DNA from: Bradyrhizobium manausense
GTDB taxonomy: Bacteria; Pseudomonadota; Alphaproteobacteria; Rhizobiales; Xanthobacteraceae
Reading direction: 5' to 3'
NCBI RefSeq assembly: GCF_018129685.1
Contig: NZ_JAFCLG010000005.1
Span: forward strand, 62,001-126,000
DNA length: 64,000 nucleotides
Shown: in pieces, positions 15,403-23,527 of the stretch
Position numbering within the stretch: position 1 is the first letter of the stretch
How the letters are laid out: each line of letters opens with the position of its first letter
The notes under the pieces: model-generated
The model's input: only the letters and a program-made list of their open reading frames with translations
What the model was told of the DNA's origin: nothing
Databases searched by the model: none
Made by a program: the position numbers and the translations under genes

Positions 15403-16303
15403 GATGCACCGCGTGATGCCAGTCGGAGGTGATGTGAATGTCGTGGTCGGCCGAGATCATCAGGGCGCTCGCCTCGTAGTCCGTCAGCAGTTGAGCAGCA
15501 TCGCTCCCGGCGATCATGACGATCTTCGTCAGGGCATCGGCAATCATGCAGGTTGGCGCGCGAACCGTGACACCGCTGATCGGGCCTGCCGGCCTCCGAG
15601 TTGCCGGATCAATCACCGCCGAGCCAGCCGATACGGGGCCGCTGCTCGGGCCCATGCGACGCGCTGTGGAGGCCAGCGCTTCGTTTGTGACATCGATGCG
15701 ACAGATCGGTCGGCTGGGATCGCGTGGATCACGGACGTGCACCGTGCGCGCCTCTTTCCCGAATGCCCTGAGATCGCCGCCCGCGTTGACCATTCCACTC
15801 GCCATGCCGAAATCGCGCAGCGTGTCCACCGCTCGGTCGACAGCGAATCCCTTGGCAATTCCGCCGAGGTCGATGGTCACATCGGTCGATTGAAAGCAGA
15901 CCTTCCGGTCCGGAAGCAACGAGATCGCGTCGGAAATCCGCGCGATCGATGCCGCCGGCTGCTTATGTTTCCGTGGAGGCAGCAACCCCATGGCCTGCAA
16001 TGCGGGGGCAATCGTGACGTCGAAACAGCCGCCGGACTGTCGATACAATCCGACTGCCGTTTCGAGAACCTGGAACGTCCAGTCATGAACCCTCACGGGA
16101 CGAACGCCGGCTTCCCGGTTGAGCCGGCTGACATCGCTGTCGGTCTCATGAAAACTCATCAGCCGATGGACCTCGGCGACGGCATCGAATGCTGCTGCGA
16201 CGGCGCAGTCGGTATCGTATCCGGAAGCGCCGGAAACCTCGATCTCGACGAACGTGCCGAGAAGCGGCCTCGCGCGACGCATGCTATCGGAGGCGATTGC
16301 CAT
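15392..16303 (-). CDS. apbE: FAD:protein FMN transferase
   Basis: A 303-residue ApbE family enzyme that attaches FMN from FAD to Ser/Thr of target proteins, outside the cytoplasm in most cases. The N-terminus RARPLLGTFVEIEV is the family start. DSDVSRLNR, GCFDVTIAPAL and the DLGGIAKGFAVDRA motif with the FAD/Mg-binding residues are all present, and GMVNAGGDLRAFG follows. No clear signal peptide or lipobox is visible, which is unusual and could mean the start is downstream or that export uses another route. The gene overlaps the FMN-binding protein gene upstream by 20 bases, so the two are co-transcribed. Confidence 0.93.
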   Translation of the reverse strand: MAIASDSMRRARPLLGTFVEIEVSGASGYDTDCAVAAAFDAVAEVHRLMSFHETDSDVSRLNREAGVRPVRVHDWTFQVLETAVGLYRQSGGCFDVTIAPALQAMGLLPPRKHKQPAASIARISDAISLLPDRKVCFQSTDVTIDLGGIAKGFAVDRAVDTLRDFGMASGMVNAGGDLRAFGKEARTVHVRDPRDPSRPICRIDVTNEALASTARRMGPSSGPVSAGSAVIDPATRRPAGPISGVTVRAPTCMIADALTKIVMIAGSDAAQLLTDYEASALMISADHDIHITSDWHHAVHLAA

Positions 16304-16754
16304 AAGCCGCCAATATTCTTTTCACGCCTTCGGTGACATGAGTCGACGACAGGGTCGCGCCGGAGATATTCTTGATGTCGCCGTTGATCTTCAACGCACT
16401 CCCGCTGGTCTTGCCCACAAACTGCGCCAGCCAGCTCGCGCCCCTGACTTCGCCGCCATAGGATTCCCGATACTCCAGGATGTCGACCTTGTGCACGGCC
16501 CCGGCCGGGGTCAGGGAGACGGCATAGTCGATGAAAAGATGTTTGCCGACCACCCGGTCGAACACGAAGAAGCCGACGACCTTGCCGCCGGCTTCCGCCT
16601 TCCAGACCCGGCCTGCCTGGACCTCGGAAAAATGCGTCGCCGACGGAAACGCCTCTTTCTGGGCCTCCTCGATCGACAGATACCGAACGGCGTAGGCCGG
16701 AGAGGCGACGGCCGCAATGGCCGCAGCCGGAAGGGTGTATCGAACCCAAGTCAT
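16284..16754 (-). CDS. exported FMN-binding domain protein (flavinylation target)
   Basis: A 156-residue protein with a signal peptide ending near ASPAYA and one FMN_bind domain. The C-terminal motif NISGATLSS contains the SGAT sequence recognised by ApbE, with Thr134 the expected site of covalent FMN. Other members are NqrC, RnfG and NosR. I start it at ATG 16754, preceded by GAGGTG four bases away; the frame is open to 16802. The ApbE gene begins inside its 3' end, so the modifying enzyme and its substrate are encoded together. It probably shuttles electrons in the periplasm. Confidence 0.88.
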   Translation of the reverse strand: MTWVRYTLPAAAIAAVASPAYAVRYLSIEEAQKEAFPSATHFSEVQAGRVWKAEAGGKVVGFFVFDRVVGKHLFIDYAVSLTPAGAVHKVDILEYRESYGGEVRGASWLAQFVGKTSGSALKINGDIKNISGATLSSTHVTEGVKRILAAYGNRLR

Positions 16755-16818
16755 GGTCACCTCGCGCCTGGTCCTGTCATCAATCGTGCAAAATCGCCCC
16801 AAAGCAACCCGGTACGCA

Positions 16819-18462
16819 TCAGAAGAAGAACCCGACGCCGCCGAGGAACGAATCCGAGAGGGCGCCGGTCGCGCTCTTGTCGATCACGCGCTGATAGGTC
16901 GCCTTGAGCACGAGTTTCGGGGATGGATACACCGCAAAGCCGGCCGTGTGATACTGCCTCTGACCCTGACCGGTTGGCAGATTGGCATCGGTGCCCGCGA
17001 AGCCAGCCGTCTGAAGGTTCTGATAGGTGTAGCGGTAAAACGGCACAGCCTCCCACTCGCTGTTGAGAACAGTGCCGAGCGGAACATGGTAGGCAATCTC
17101 GCCGGAATAGCCATACATCGACTTGCCGACATTGTTGGTCGGATCGGAGTCGTTGTTGGCGCGCAGATTCTCCGGATGCCCGAAGTCCGCGCGGACATAT
17201 TCGCCGCGAAGCTCGAGACCTGTGTCTGGCACGCGGTAACGGAACTCGGCGTCGAACAATGCGAGGCTCGACTTGCCGAGGAAGTTGCCGAGATCGTCAT
17301 GCGCACCGCGCGGGGTCGTGTTCGGCGAAAAATAGGCGCTGACGCTGGCTGCAAAGCCCGGCAAGAACGTCGGCGTGACGTCGAGCCGGCCGGACACCGC
17401 AACCGCATTGTTGAGCTGTTGGAAGTCGCCGAGCGGGGGTCTCGAAAACCCGAGCGCGTTGACGCCATCGATGCCCGCGGCATATGGGGTCCCGGGAAGA
17501 GGAACGGTCTTCGCGGCGGTGCGGTTGTCGAACGAGTCGCCGAAATCCTCGTTGCTGGTGCTGACCATCACCTGATATTTGACGTCTTCGCTGATGGTTC
17601 CATAGACGCTGCTTGAGGGGACCTTCCAGGTCGACGGAATCAGACCGTTGTAAAGCTCGGGCCGGCCGACGCTGTAGAATTGCGTCGGCTCGTGATGCTG
17701 GTTGATGTAGCCGATCGGGACGAGATCCACGCCCGGCGAGCGCCAGTTGAACTGATCCATGATCTTGAAATCGATCCAGACCTGCTCGATCTCGGCCGTG
17801 CCGTGCAACTTGTCGTCGTTGTCGAAACCCGCGCCCGCGTGCTCGAACTCGATTTCCGCGTTGAAGATGATGTTCGGGGTGATCGCATAGGTGGGCAGGA
17901 GAACGAATCTGGCTGCGTCAAATCCCTTCTGCCACTGGCCGCCGGCGGCAGGATTTTGCACGCTGCCGAACTTGATCTCGCCATATGCCCCGAGGCTGAG
18001 ACCAGGGACTGGAGAATCCGCAACGCCAAGGATCGGTTTGTCCGACGCTGTGGGGAGCGGCGGCAATGCCATGAAGTCTTTCGATTTCGGCTTGGCCGAT
18101 GGGCTGGACGATTGGGCTTCCGTTTTTTGATCCTCGGGCTTTGCGGTCGCGTCCTTCGCATCAGTGGAAGAAGCGGCCGCATTCGCGCTCGTCAGCGATG
18201 CCGTTCTTGCCGTCCGCTTGGCGTTCGCATCGGCTACTGGTCGATCCTGCTTCTGCTTGAGCTCGGATTCGAGCTGCTGGATGCGCTGCTCCATCTTCTC
18301 CAGCTTCTTCAGCAACATCGCGTTCGCGTCACCGTCGGCTGCAAAAGCGCTACCGGAATTCAGGATCGAGATCGCTGTTGCCGCGAGCAAAACCGATCGG
18401 CGGGAGCATCGACGGCGTTCGAACAGACATCCAAGCGAACCAATGGAAACGTGCCGCGACAT
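16819..18462 (-). CDS. outer-membrane beta-barrel porin with N-terminal coiled coil
   Basis: A 547-residue exported protein. A signal peptide ends near GSAFAADG, then comes a coiled coil (LLKKLEKMEQRIQQLESELK, roughly residues 49-70) and a Ala/Ser/Lys-rich linker. The rest is a long beta-barrel-like domain with alternating aromatic strands (YGEIKFGSVQN, FNAEIEFEHAG, EIEQVWIDFKI) and a C-terminal Phe (GGVGFFF). The coiled-coil-plus-barrel layout is seen in phosphate-selective-type and related trimeric porins. It lies directly upstream of the FMN-binding gene (64 bp) in the electron-transfer cluster, where it could admit a substrate or metal. I start at ATG 18462; upstream ATGs add residues lacking signal character. 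Confidence 0.8.
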   Translation of the reverse strand: MSRHVSIGSLGCLFERRRCSRRSVLLAATAISILNSGSAFAADGDANAMLLKKLEKMEQRIQQLESELKQKQDRPVADANAKRTARTASLTSANAAASSTDAKDATAKPEDQKTEAQSSSPSAKPKSKDFMALPPLPTASDKPILGVADSPVPGLSLGAYGEIKFGSVQNPAAGGQWQKGFDAARFVLLPTYAITPNIIFNAEIEFEHAGAGFDNDDKLHGTAEIEQVWIDFKIMDQFNWRSPGVDLVPIGYINQHHEPTQFYSVGRPELYNGLIPSTWKVPSSSVYGTISEDVKYQVMVSTSNEDFGDSFDNRTAAKTVPLPGTPYAAGIDGVNALGFSRPPLGDFQQLNNAVAVSGRLDVTPTFLPGFAASVSAYFSPNTTPRGAHDDLGNFLGKSSLALFDAEFRYRVPDTGLELRGEYVRADFGHPENLRANNDSDPTNNVGKSMYGYSGEIAYHVPLGTVLNSEWEAVPFYRYTYQNLQTAGFAGTDANLPTGQGQRQYHTAGFAVYPSPKLVLKATYQRVIDKSATGALSDSFLGGVGFFF

Positions 18463-18669
18463 GCGTGCCCCCAAACATTGCGTCATCCAGTCGCAGGGAA
18501 AACAGGCAGCGCCGCTCTTGGGAAGCAGAAACGGTCGGAAACACCTGGTGTCGAAACTAGAATCTCTCCACATTAGAATTAGAATAAATCAAAGCGACAA
18601 CTCCGCCCCTGCGCCAGCCTGTGCCGCGCGCAAGCGGAAGAGACGAGCCCGCGGCACGATCATCCCAAC

Positions 18670-19248
18670 TCAATGACGGCGGATGCGTTTGCGGCCGGTG
18701 ATCATGGCGCGGGTCAGGTTCTCGCGCTGAAGCGTTCCCATCAGCACCACGCCGACGATATGCAGCACGACGAGGACCATGACGGCGTCGGACGCGACGG
18801 CGTGCGTATCCTCGATCCACCAGACGCCGAAGAAGGTGACGGTCACCGACAGCGCGCCCGTCACCGCCGAGACCGTGAGCGACAGCAGCAGCGCCACCAG
18901 CATCAAGGTTCCGGCGGGATTGAGCCCGAGATAGCGACCGGTGATGCCGCGGCGCAGATTCCAGAGATAGCCCGGCGCGGCCCGAAGCCTGGCGCCGATC
19001 GTGCGAAAGCGCGAATAGCGGCTGCCGCGGAAGCCCCAGACCAGGCGGAAGGCCAGAAGTCCGATCACCGCATAGCCGACGAGACGATGCAGACTGTCGT
19101 AGACGGTCGGCGTGAACCACGCGGCCGCGACGCAGGCCGCGAGGGCCCAGTGCCAGAGTCGCAGCGGAAGGTCCCAGACCGCGACGCTCCTCTCGGCGGG
19201 GCGTCCGTCGGACACCCCGCGCCTGTCTGGCACCGCTTCTTCAGCCAA
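18670..19248 (-). CDS. cytochrome b561 family membrane protein
   Basis: A 192-residue inner-membrane b-type cytochrome with four main helices. The start VWDLPLRLWHWALA is the family signature and carries the first heme His. Other candidate ligands are in DSLHRLVGY (helix 2), the DTHAVASD loop and the VVLHIVGVVLMG helix. This family includes the membrane anchors of hydrogenases and of periplasmic cytochrome c partners and exchanges electrons with quinones. The stop is about 200 bp from the porin start, on the same strand, and the PepSY gene precedes it by 38 bp. Confidence 0.88.
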   Translation of the reverse strand: MAEEAVPDRRGVSDGRPAERSVAVWDLPLRLWHWALAACVAAAWFTPTVYDSLHRLVGYAVIGLLAFRLVWGFRGSRYSRFRTIGARLRAAPGYLWNLRRGITGRYLGLNPAGTLMLVALLLSLTVSAVTGALSVTVTFFGVWWIEDTHAVASDAVMVLVVLHIVGVVLMGTLQRENLTRAMITGRKRIRRH

Positions 19249-19286
19249 GTCGCGACGAGCCTCGGACCCAGGTCATAGAACGAAGT

Positions 19287-19565
19287 CTACTTGGCGATCG
19301 TGTGCTTCAGGCTGAGATCTTCGGGGCTGTAGAACAGCTCGTAGAGCTTGCCTTCCTTGACGCCGTAGACCTCATAGCACGAGCCTTCGATCTTGGAGCG
19401 CCGCACTTCGTAACCCAGCGCCTTGGCCTTGGCTTCGGCCTCCGTGGCCGGCTTCCACGACGCCTTGTCGAGCTTGGTGCAGTCCTTGAAGCCGTCGGCC
19501 ATCGCCGTCGATCCCATGCCGATCCCGACCGTCAGCGCGATGGCAAGAACACGAATGACTCTCAC
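19287..19565 (-). CDS. exported PepSY domain protein
   Basis: A 92-residue protein with a signal peptide (VIRVLAIALTVGIGMGSTAMA) and one PepSY-like domain, seen in ATEAEAKAKALGYEVRRSKIEGSCYEVYG. PepSY proteins occur beside b561 cytochromes and ferric reductases. I take GTG 19565 as the start because GGAGGAG lies seven bases upstream; an ATG at 19589 is in frame but without a ribosome site. One Cys pair (CTK, SCYE) could form a disulfide. It is the first gene of the minus-strand cluster that ends at 14947. Confidence 0.82.
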   Translation of the reverse strand: MRVIRVLAIALTVGIGMGSTAMADGFKDCTKLDKASWKPATEAEAKAKALGYEVRRSKIEGSCYEVYGVKEGKLYELFYSPEDLSLKHTIAK

Positions 19566-19779
19566 TGATATCTCCTCCTGTGTGCGCAAGATCTTGCGCG
19601 AAGCGCGCCCGAAGGACGCGAAGGGGAGGGTGAAGTCAATTGCCGTTCGGAGCCGCGACGTCTTAGAGATATTCCAGCCGTCGCCAAAAGATCAGCGCGC
19701 TCCGCGCGCAATGGGTGTTTTGCCGCGCGCTGCGGCCTTAAGCCTCACGGGTTCGGCAGCGCGTTTTGTCCGGTCAGGT

Positions 19780-20130
19780 TCAGTAACCGGCCGCCGCCAT
19801 CACGACCACCACGCTGAGCGCCATCCAGCCGAAATGCCGGCCTCGCGTCGCCCAGGCGTTGGCGCAGGCAGAGAAGCCGAACACGCAGACCATGGTGATG
19901 ACGATCCAGCGGCGCGCCAGCGCCGAATCCATCCAGGGTGTCACGAACAGAAGTACCCCGCAGCCGATCCAGGCCACCGTCGAGGCCTGCCAGACCAGGC
20001 GGATCAGGGTGCGTAGCCGCGGCGGCTCGATGGTGGCGCGGGCAAAGACCTTGGTCTCGCCGAGAATGCCGTGGATGAGCGCCACGACAATGGCAAGGAG
20101 GCCTGCGCACTGGAGCAGGAGATCACGCAT
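19780..20130 (-). CDS. hypothetical four-helix membrane protein
   Basis: A 116-residue protein with four hydrophobic segments and few charged residues (LLAIVVALIHGILGE, ASTVAWIGCGVLLFVTPW, WIVITMVCVFGFSACANAW, WMALSVVVVMAAAGY). I do not assign a family with confidence. It is divergent from a TetR gene, and two copies of the same palindrome lie between them, so it is the likely target of that regulator. ATG 20130 is chosen over an in-frame TTG at 20136. Confidence 0.7.
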   Translation of the reverse strand: MRDLLLQCAGLLAIVVALIHGILGETKVFARATIEPPRLRTLIRLVWQASTVAWIGCGVLLFVTPWMDSALARRWIVITMVCVFGFSACANAWATRGRHFGWMALSVVVVMAAAGY

Positions 20131-20153
20131 CGGCAAGGCTCCTCAATCCCTAT

Positions 20154-20171
20154 CCATACATCTCTGTATGG
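20154..20171. promoter_or_regulatory. TetR operator candidate 1
   Basis: CCATACA-TCTC-TGTATGG is a perfect 7-bp inverted repeat with a 4-bp spacer, 24 bp upstream of the membrane protein start. It shares the arms ATACA-N4-TGTAT with the second site. Confidence 0.6.
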
Positions 20172-20200
20172 TGGGATAGGCGCTGGCGCGCCGCCTGTCG

Positions 20201-20214
20201 ATACACTAGTGTAT
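20201..20214. promoter_or_regulatory. TetR operator candidate 2
   Basis: ATACACTAGTGTAT is a perfect 14-bp palindrome with the same ATACA-N4-TGTAT arms as the site at 20154-20171. Its centre is 45 bp away, and it lies 22 bp before the TetR start, which suggests autoregulation. Confidence 0.6.
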
Positions 20215-20235
20215 GGTGCGACATCGGAACCTGAC

Positions 20236-20766
20236 ATGACCGAGCAGCTCTCCGCCGACGACTGGATCAGCCAGGGCATCAGGGCCCTCATCAAGGGCGG
20301 TTTCACGGCGCTGAAAGCCGATCCGCTCGCAAAGGCAATGGGCGTCTCGCGGGGCAGTTTCTACTGGCATTTCGCCGATCTCGGCGCGTTCCACGCGGCC
20401 GTGCTGAAACGCTGGCGCGAGATCGCGGCTGAAGAGATCATTGCCGGCGTCGAAGCCGACAGCGACGAGCCGCTGACGTCGCTGCTGCGCAGGACCTTCG
20501 GCGCCCGGCTCGAGCTGGAACGCGCGGTACGGAACTGGGCGGCGTTCGATCCGGCGGCACAAGCCGCCGTCCGCGCCATCGACCGCCGCAGGCTCGATTA
20601 TATCGAGACGCTGCTGGAACGACGTGGACTCGCCGCCGCAACCGCGCAGGCCCGCGCGCAGATCCTGTACTGGACGTTTCTGGGCTACGCACTCTCCAGC
20701 ACGCCGGTGCCGGCCGCGCGGCTGCAGGGCTTGCTCGATGAGATCCTGCGGATGGTGTCCGACTAA
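20236..20766 (+). CDS. TetR family transcriptional regulator
   Basis: A 176-residue regulator. The helix-turn-helix is at about 8-50 (GIRALIKGGFTALKADPLAKAMGVSRGSFYWHF, spanning the region), with the usual GSFYWHF recognition helix. The C-terminal ligand domain is short and of unidentified specificity. The frame is open from 20071, but everything before ATG 20236 is promoter with two palindromes. It is divergent from a four-helix membrane protein and probably represses that gene and itself. Confidence 0.87.
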   Translation: MTEQLSADDWISQGIRALIKGGFTALKADPLAKAMGVSRGSFYWHFADLGAFHAAVLKRWREIAAEEIIAGVEADSDEPLTSLLRRTFGARLELERAVRNWAAFDPAAQAAVRAIDRRRLDYIETLLERRGLAAATAQARAQILYWTFLGYALSSTPVPAARLQGLLDEILRMVSD

Positions 20767-20862
20767 AGCGCGATGAGATTTGGATGAATCATCATCGCGC
20801 TTTAGATTGTTGTTTGCGCATGATCTTTCCGGAAAACCGCTTCACACTTTTCCGGATCATGC
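20763..20862. repeat. double-hairpin intergenic repeat
   Basis: CTAAAGCGCGATGA at the left is complementary to TCATCGCGCTTTAG at 20792-20805. A second stem, GCATGATC with CTTTCCGG, pairs with CCGG-ATCATGC at 20818-20862. It starts at the TetR stop codon. A degenerate relative of the second stem appears at about 14104-14150. Confidence 0.65.
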
Positions 20863-20926
20863 TTTAGCTCACGATGGGCGGGCGCGAATTTCTGTGCTAG
20901 AGGGCAGCCAATCGCCGGAGACATTC

Positions 20927-21124
20927 ATGAACGCGCCGACCGAACGCCCCGAAAACAGCGTCGATCCAAAACTGCTGGAGATCCTGGTGTGCCCGCTGAC
21001 CAAGGGCGCGCTGGAATTCGATTCCACGCGGCAGGAGCTGATCTCGCGCAGCGCCAAGCTCGCTTATCCGATCCGCGACGGCATCCCGATCATGCTGCCG
21101 GAAGAGGCGCGGAAGATCGATTGA
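20927..21124 (+). CDS. Trm112 family protein
   Basis: A 65-residue Trm112/YcaR family protein. It has [17 protein letters not shown] near the start and [18 protein letters not shown] at the end, both typical. Bacterial members are small zinc-ribbon-like proteins that lack some metal ligands and may assist methyltransferases. The start is ATG 20927; the upstream open frame lies in the palindromic repeat. It is convergent with the UbiH-type gene, with a perfect 11-bp hairpin between. Confidence 0.87.
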   Translation: MNAPTERPENSVDPKLLEILVCPLTKGALEFDSTRQELISRSAKLAYPIRDGIPIMLPEEARKID

Positions 21125-21146
21125 GACTTGGCGAATAGAGAGTGGC

Positions 21147-21181
21147 GAGTAGCGAATGGATCCACTCGCTATTCGCTACTC
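21147..21181. terminator. hairpin between convergent genes
   Basis: GAGTAGCGAAT at 21147-21157 and ATTCGCTACTC at 21171-21181 form a perfect 11-bp stem with a 13-nt loop between the Trm112 and UbiH-type genes. There is no T-tract, so a role as bidirectional terminator is only suggested. Confidence 0.45.
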
Positions 21182-21193
21182 ACGATTCGCGCC

Positions 21194-22414
21194 CTACAGC
21201 GCCTCGCCCTTCAGCAACTTCGGGATCTCGCCGGTCAGGCCCGCGGCCTGGCGGATGAAGAGATTCTTCAGCGGCGGGGTGCGGTCGACGATGCCGAGGC
21301 CGATGTCGCGCAACGTGCGCAAGAGCGTCGACTCGTTCGAGAACAGGAAGTTCAGCGAGTTGGTGGCGACGCCCATCGCCATGGTGTCGAAGCGGCGCCA
21401 GCGCTGGTAGCGCTCGAGCACCTCAGTGCCGCCGAGATCCATGCCGAGCCGCGCGGCATCGACCACGACCTCGGCCAGAGCGGCGACATCCTTCAGGCCC
21501 AAATTGAGGCCTTGGCCGGCGATGGGGTGGATGACGTGAGCGGAATCACCGACCAGCGCGAGGCGCTCGGCGATGAACGAACGCGCGACGAAATAGGACA
21601 GCGGGAACGCGCGCGGCTTGTCGAGCGCCTTGACCTCGCCGAGATGCAAACCAAAACGCTGCTCGAGCTCGGCATGAAACTCTTCGTCGCTGAGCGCGAT
21701 GATGCGCGCAGCCTCGCTACGGCGCTCGGTCCATACCAGCGAGGATCGCTTGCCTGACAGCGGCAGAATCGCAAACGGACCCGCAGGCAGGAAGTGCTCC
21801 TCGGCGCGCCCCTGATGATCGCGCTCGTGGCCGACGGTGACGACGATGCCGGATTGATCGTAGTCCCAGCCATGGGTGGCGATGCCGGCGCGCTCGCGCA
21901 ATTTCGACTTGGCACCGTCGGCGGCAACCAGCAGGCTTGCCGCGATGACGCTGCCATCGCCGAGCGTCACGTCGATCCCCTCGGCGCGCGCGTCGTAAGA
22001 CGACACGGTGGTGGCGCGCAGATCGATGCCTTCGGCTTCGGCGCGCATCACCAGCGCATCGATCAGCTTGCGGTTCTCGACCATGTGCGCGAAGGGCTCG
22101 CCCGGCGCGACATCGCCGGCGAAATTCAGAAATGTCGGGCGCGTGGCGTCCTCGAGCTTGGAGTCGGTGACGACCATGTCGAGGATCGGCTGGGCCTCGG
22201 CCTTCACGTCGTCCCAGGCGCCGAGCGCCTCGAACAGGCGGCGGCAGGCCGCGACGATCGCGGTCGCACGGGGATCGCGGCTCGGCCGTGTGCCGAACGC
22301 GGGGTCTGCGACGATGACGGGAATCTCGGGGCCGAGGCCCTGGCGCAAGGCAAGTGCGAGCGCGAGGCCCGCGAACGCGCCGCCGCCAATGACAATTTGA
22401 CCCTGTACCGCCAT
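21194..22414 (-). CDS. UbiH/UbiF/COQ6-type FAD-dependent hydroxylase
   Basis: A 406-residue flavoprotein monooxygenase of the ubiquinone-biosynthesis hydroxylase family. The FAD-binding start IVIGGGAFAGLALALAL is at residue 7, the second nucleotide motif is SLLVAADGAKSKLRE, and the C-terminal FAD ribityl motif LALVGDSAHVIHPIAGQGLNLGLKD is split around residue 290. This last motif is diagnostic of the UbiH/COQ6 group. It would hydroxylate the ubiquinone precursor ring; which carbon is not clear. ATG 22414 is used, although an ATG at 22432 is also in frame. Confidence 0.9.
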   Translation of the reverse strand: MAVQGQIVIGGGAFAGLALALALRQGLGPEIPVIVADPAFGTRPSRDPRATAIVAACRRLFEALGAWDDVKAEAQPILDMVVTDSKLEDATRPTFLNFAGDVAPGEPFAHMVENRKLIDALVMRAEAEGIDLRATTVSSYDARAEGIDVTLGDGSVIAASLLVAADGAKSKLRERAGIATHGWDYDQSGIVVTVGHERDHQGRAEEHFLPAGPFAILPLSGKRSSLVWTERRSEAARIIALSDEEFHAELEQRFGLHLGEVKALDKPRAFPLSYFVARSFIAERLALVGDSAHVIHPIAGQGLNLGLKDVAALAEVVVDAARLGMDLGGTEVLERYQRWRRFDTMAMGVATNSLNFLFSNESTLLRTLRDIGLGIVDRTPPLKNLFIRQAAGLTGEIPKLLKGEAL

Positions 22415-22507
22415 ATCCGGACTTTCCCGCAAAAATTCTTGGTCTTGCTAGCAGACTTGAGGTGGGCGAAACAGTGCGGTGAAACAAGGGCGGAACGGTC
22501 TCATTCC

Positions 22508-22598
22508 GTCATTCCGGGGCGCGCGCAAGCGCGAACCCGGAATCCAGAGGTTATCGGCTCGAGATTCCGGGTTCGCACTCCGTGCGCCCCGGAATGAC
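22508..22598. repeat. intergenic palindromic repeat, family B copy 3
   Basis: GTCATTCCGGGGCGCGCG and CGAACCCGGAATCCAGAG are mirrored by GATTCCGGGTTCG and CGCCCCGGAATGAC. It ends 21 bp before the tesB start. Confidence 0.8.
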
Positions 22599-22619
22599 GA
22601 GGCATTTGAAAGCACCACC

Positions 22620-23483
22620 ATGTCCAAAAGCCTGATCGACCTGATTTCGATCCTCGACCTCGAACAGCTCGAGGTGAACTTGTTCCGCGGCAACAGCCCG
22701 AAGACGAGCTGGCAGCGCGTGTTCGGCGGGCAGGTGATCGGACAGGCGATGGTAGCGGCCTGCCGCACCGTCGAGGGCCGGCTGCCGCATTCGCTGCATT
22801 GCTATTTCATCCTGCCGGGCGATCCCCAGATCCCGATCATCTACCAGGTCGAGCGCCTGCGCGACGGCAAGAGCTATTCGACGCGCCGCGTCACCGCGAT
22901 CCAGCACGGCAACGCGATCTTCTCGATCATGGTGTCGTTCCACGCCGAGGAAGAGAGCGCGTTCGACCACCAGGACAAGATGCCTGACGTGCCGCCGCCG
23001 GAAAAGCTCACGGCGGAGGAGGTGGCGAAGCAGCCGATGTTCCGCGAAATGCCCGAGTTCATCCGCCGCTACTACGAATCCGATCGGCCGATCGAGCTGC
23101 GCCCGGTCGAGCTCGGCCGCTATTTCGGCCAGAAGATCGAGGACGGCCGCATCCACGTCTGGATCAAGACCGCGGCGACGCTGCCCGACGATCCGGCGCT
23201 GCACATGTGCGCATTGGCGTATGCGTCGGATTTCTCGCTGCTGGATGCGATCATGGCGCGCTATGGCCGCACGCTGTTCGACAAGCGCATGATGCCGGCG
23301 AGCCTCGACCACGCGATGTGGTTTCACCGCCCGTTCCGTGCCGACGAATGGCTGCTCTACGCGCAGGATTCGCCGAGCGCCCAGGGAGGCCGGGGCCTGA
23401 CGCGTGGTTCGATCTTCAAGCCCGACGGGACTCTGGTGGCATCCGTCGCGCAGGAAGGCTCCGTGCGCGAGCGGAGGAGCTGA
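22620..23483 (+). CDS. tesB: acyl-CoA thioesterase II
   Basis: A 287-residue double-hotdog thioesterase. The N-terminal half has LEQLEVNLFRGNSPKTSWQRVFGGQVIGQAM, and the second half has YASDFSLLDAIMARYG and SLDHAMWFHRPFRADEWLLY, the usual TesB blocks. The catalytic Asp is in the SDFSLLD segment. It hydrolyses medium- and long-chain acyl-CoA in the cytoplasm. The frame is open from 22479, but that part lies in the palindromic repeat; ATG 22620 begins the conserved protein. Confidence 0.92.
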   Translation: MSKSLIDLISILDLEQLEVNLFRGNSPKTSWQRVFGGQVIGQAMVAACRTVEGRLPHSLHCYFILPGDPQIPIIYQVERLRDGKSYSTRRVTAIQHGNAIFSIMVSFHAEEESAFDHQDKMPDVPPPEKLTAEEVAKQPMFREMPEFIRRYYESDRPIELRPVELGRYFGQKIEDGRIHVWIKTAATLPDDPALHMCALAYASDFSLLDAIMARYGRTLFDKRMMPASLDHAMWFHRPFRADEWLLYAQDSPSAQGGRGLTRGSIFKPDGTLVASVAQEGSVRERRS

Positions 23484-23527
23484 TCGCCCCGAGCGCGACG
23501 AACGCGCTCAGGGCCTTTGGCTCGTGC

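Noticed and set aside
19745..20110. Second open frame overlapping the four-helix membrane protein
   Set aside because: It is in another frame of the same strand and lacks hydrophobic pattern; the membrane protein frame is better.
20927..21124. Zinc-ribbon interpretation of the Trm112 protein
   Set aside because: Only one Cys (in LVCPLT) is seen, so a full metal site is not supported; the family call rests on overall sequence.
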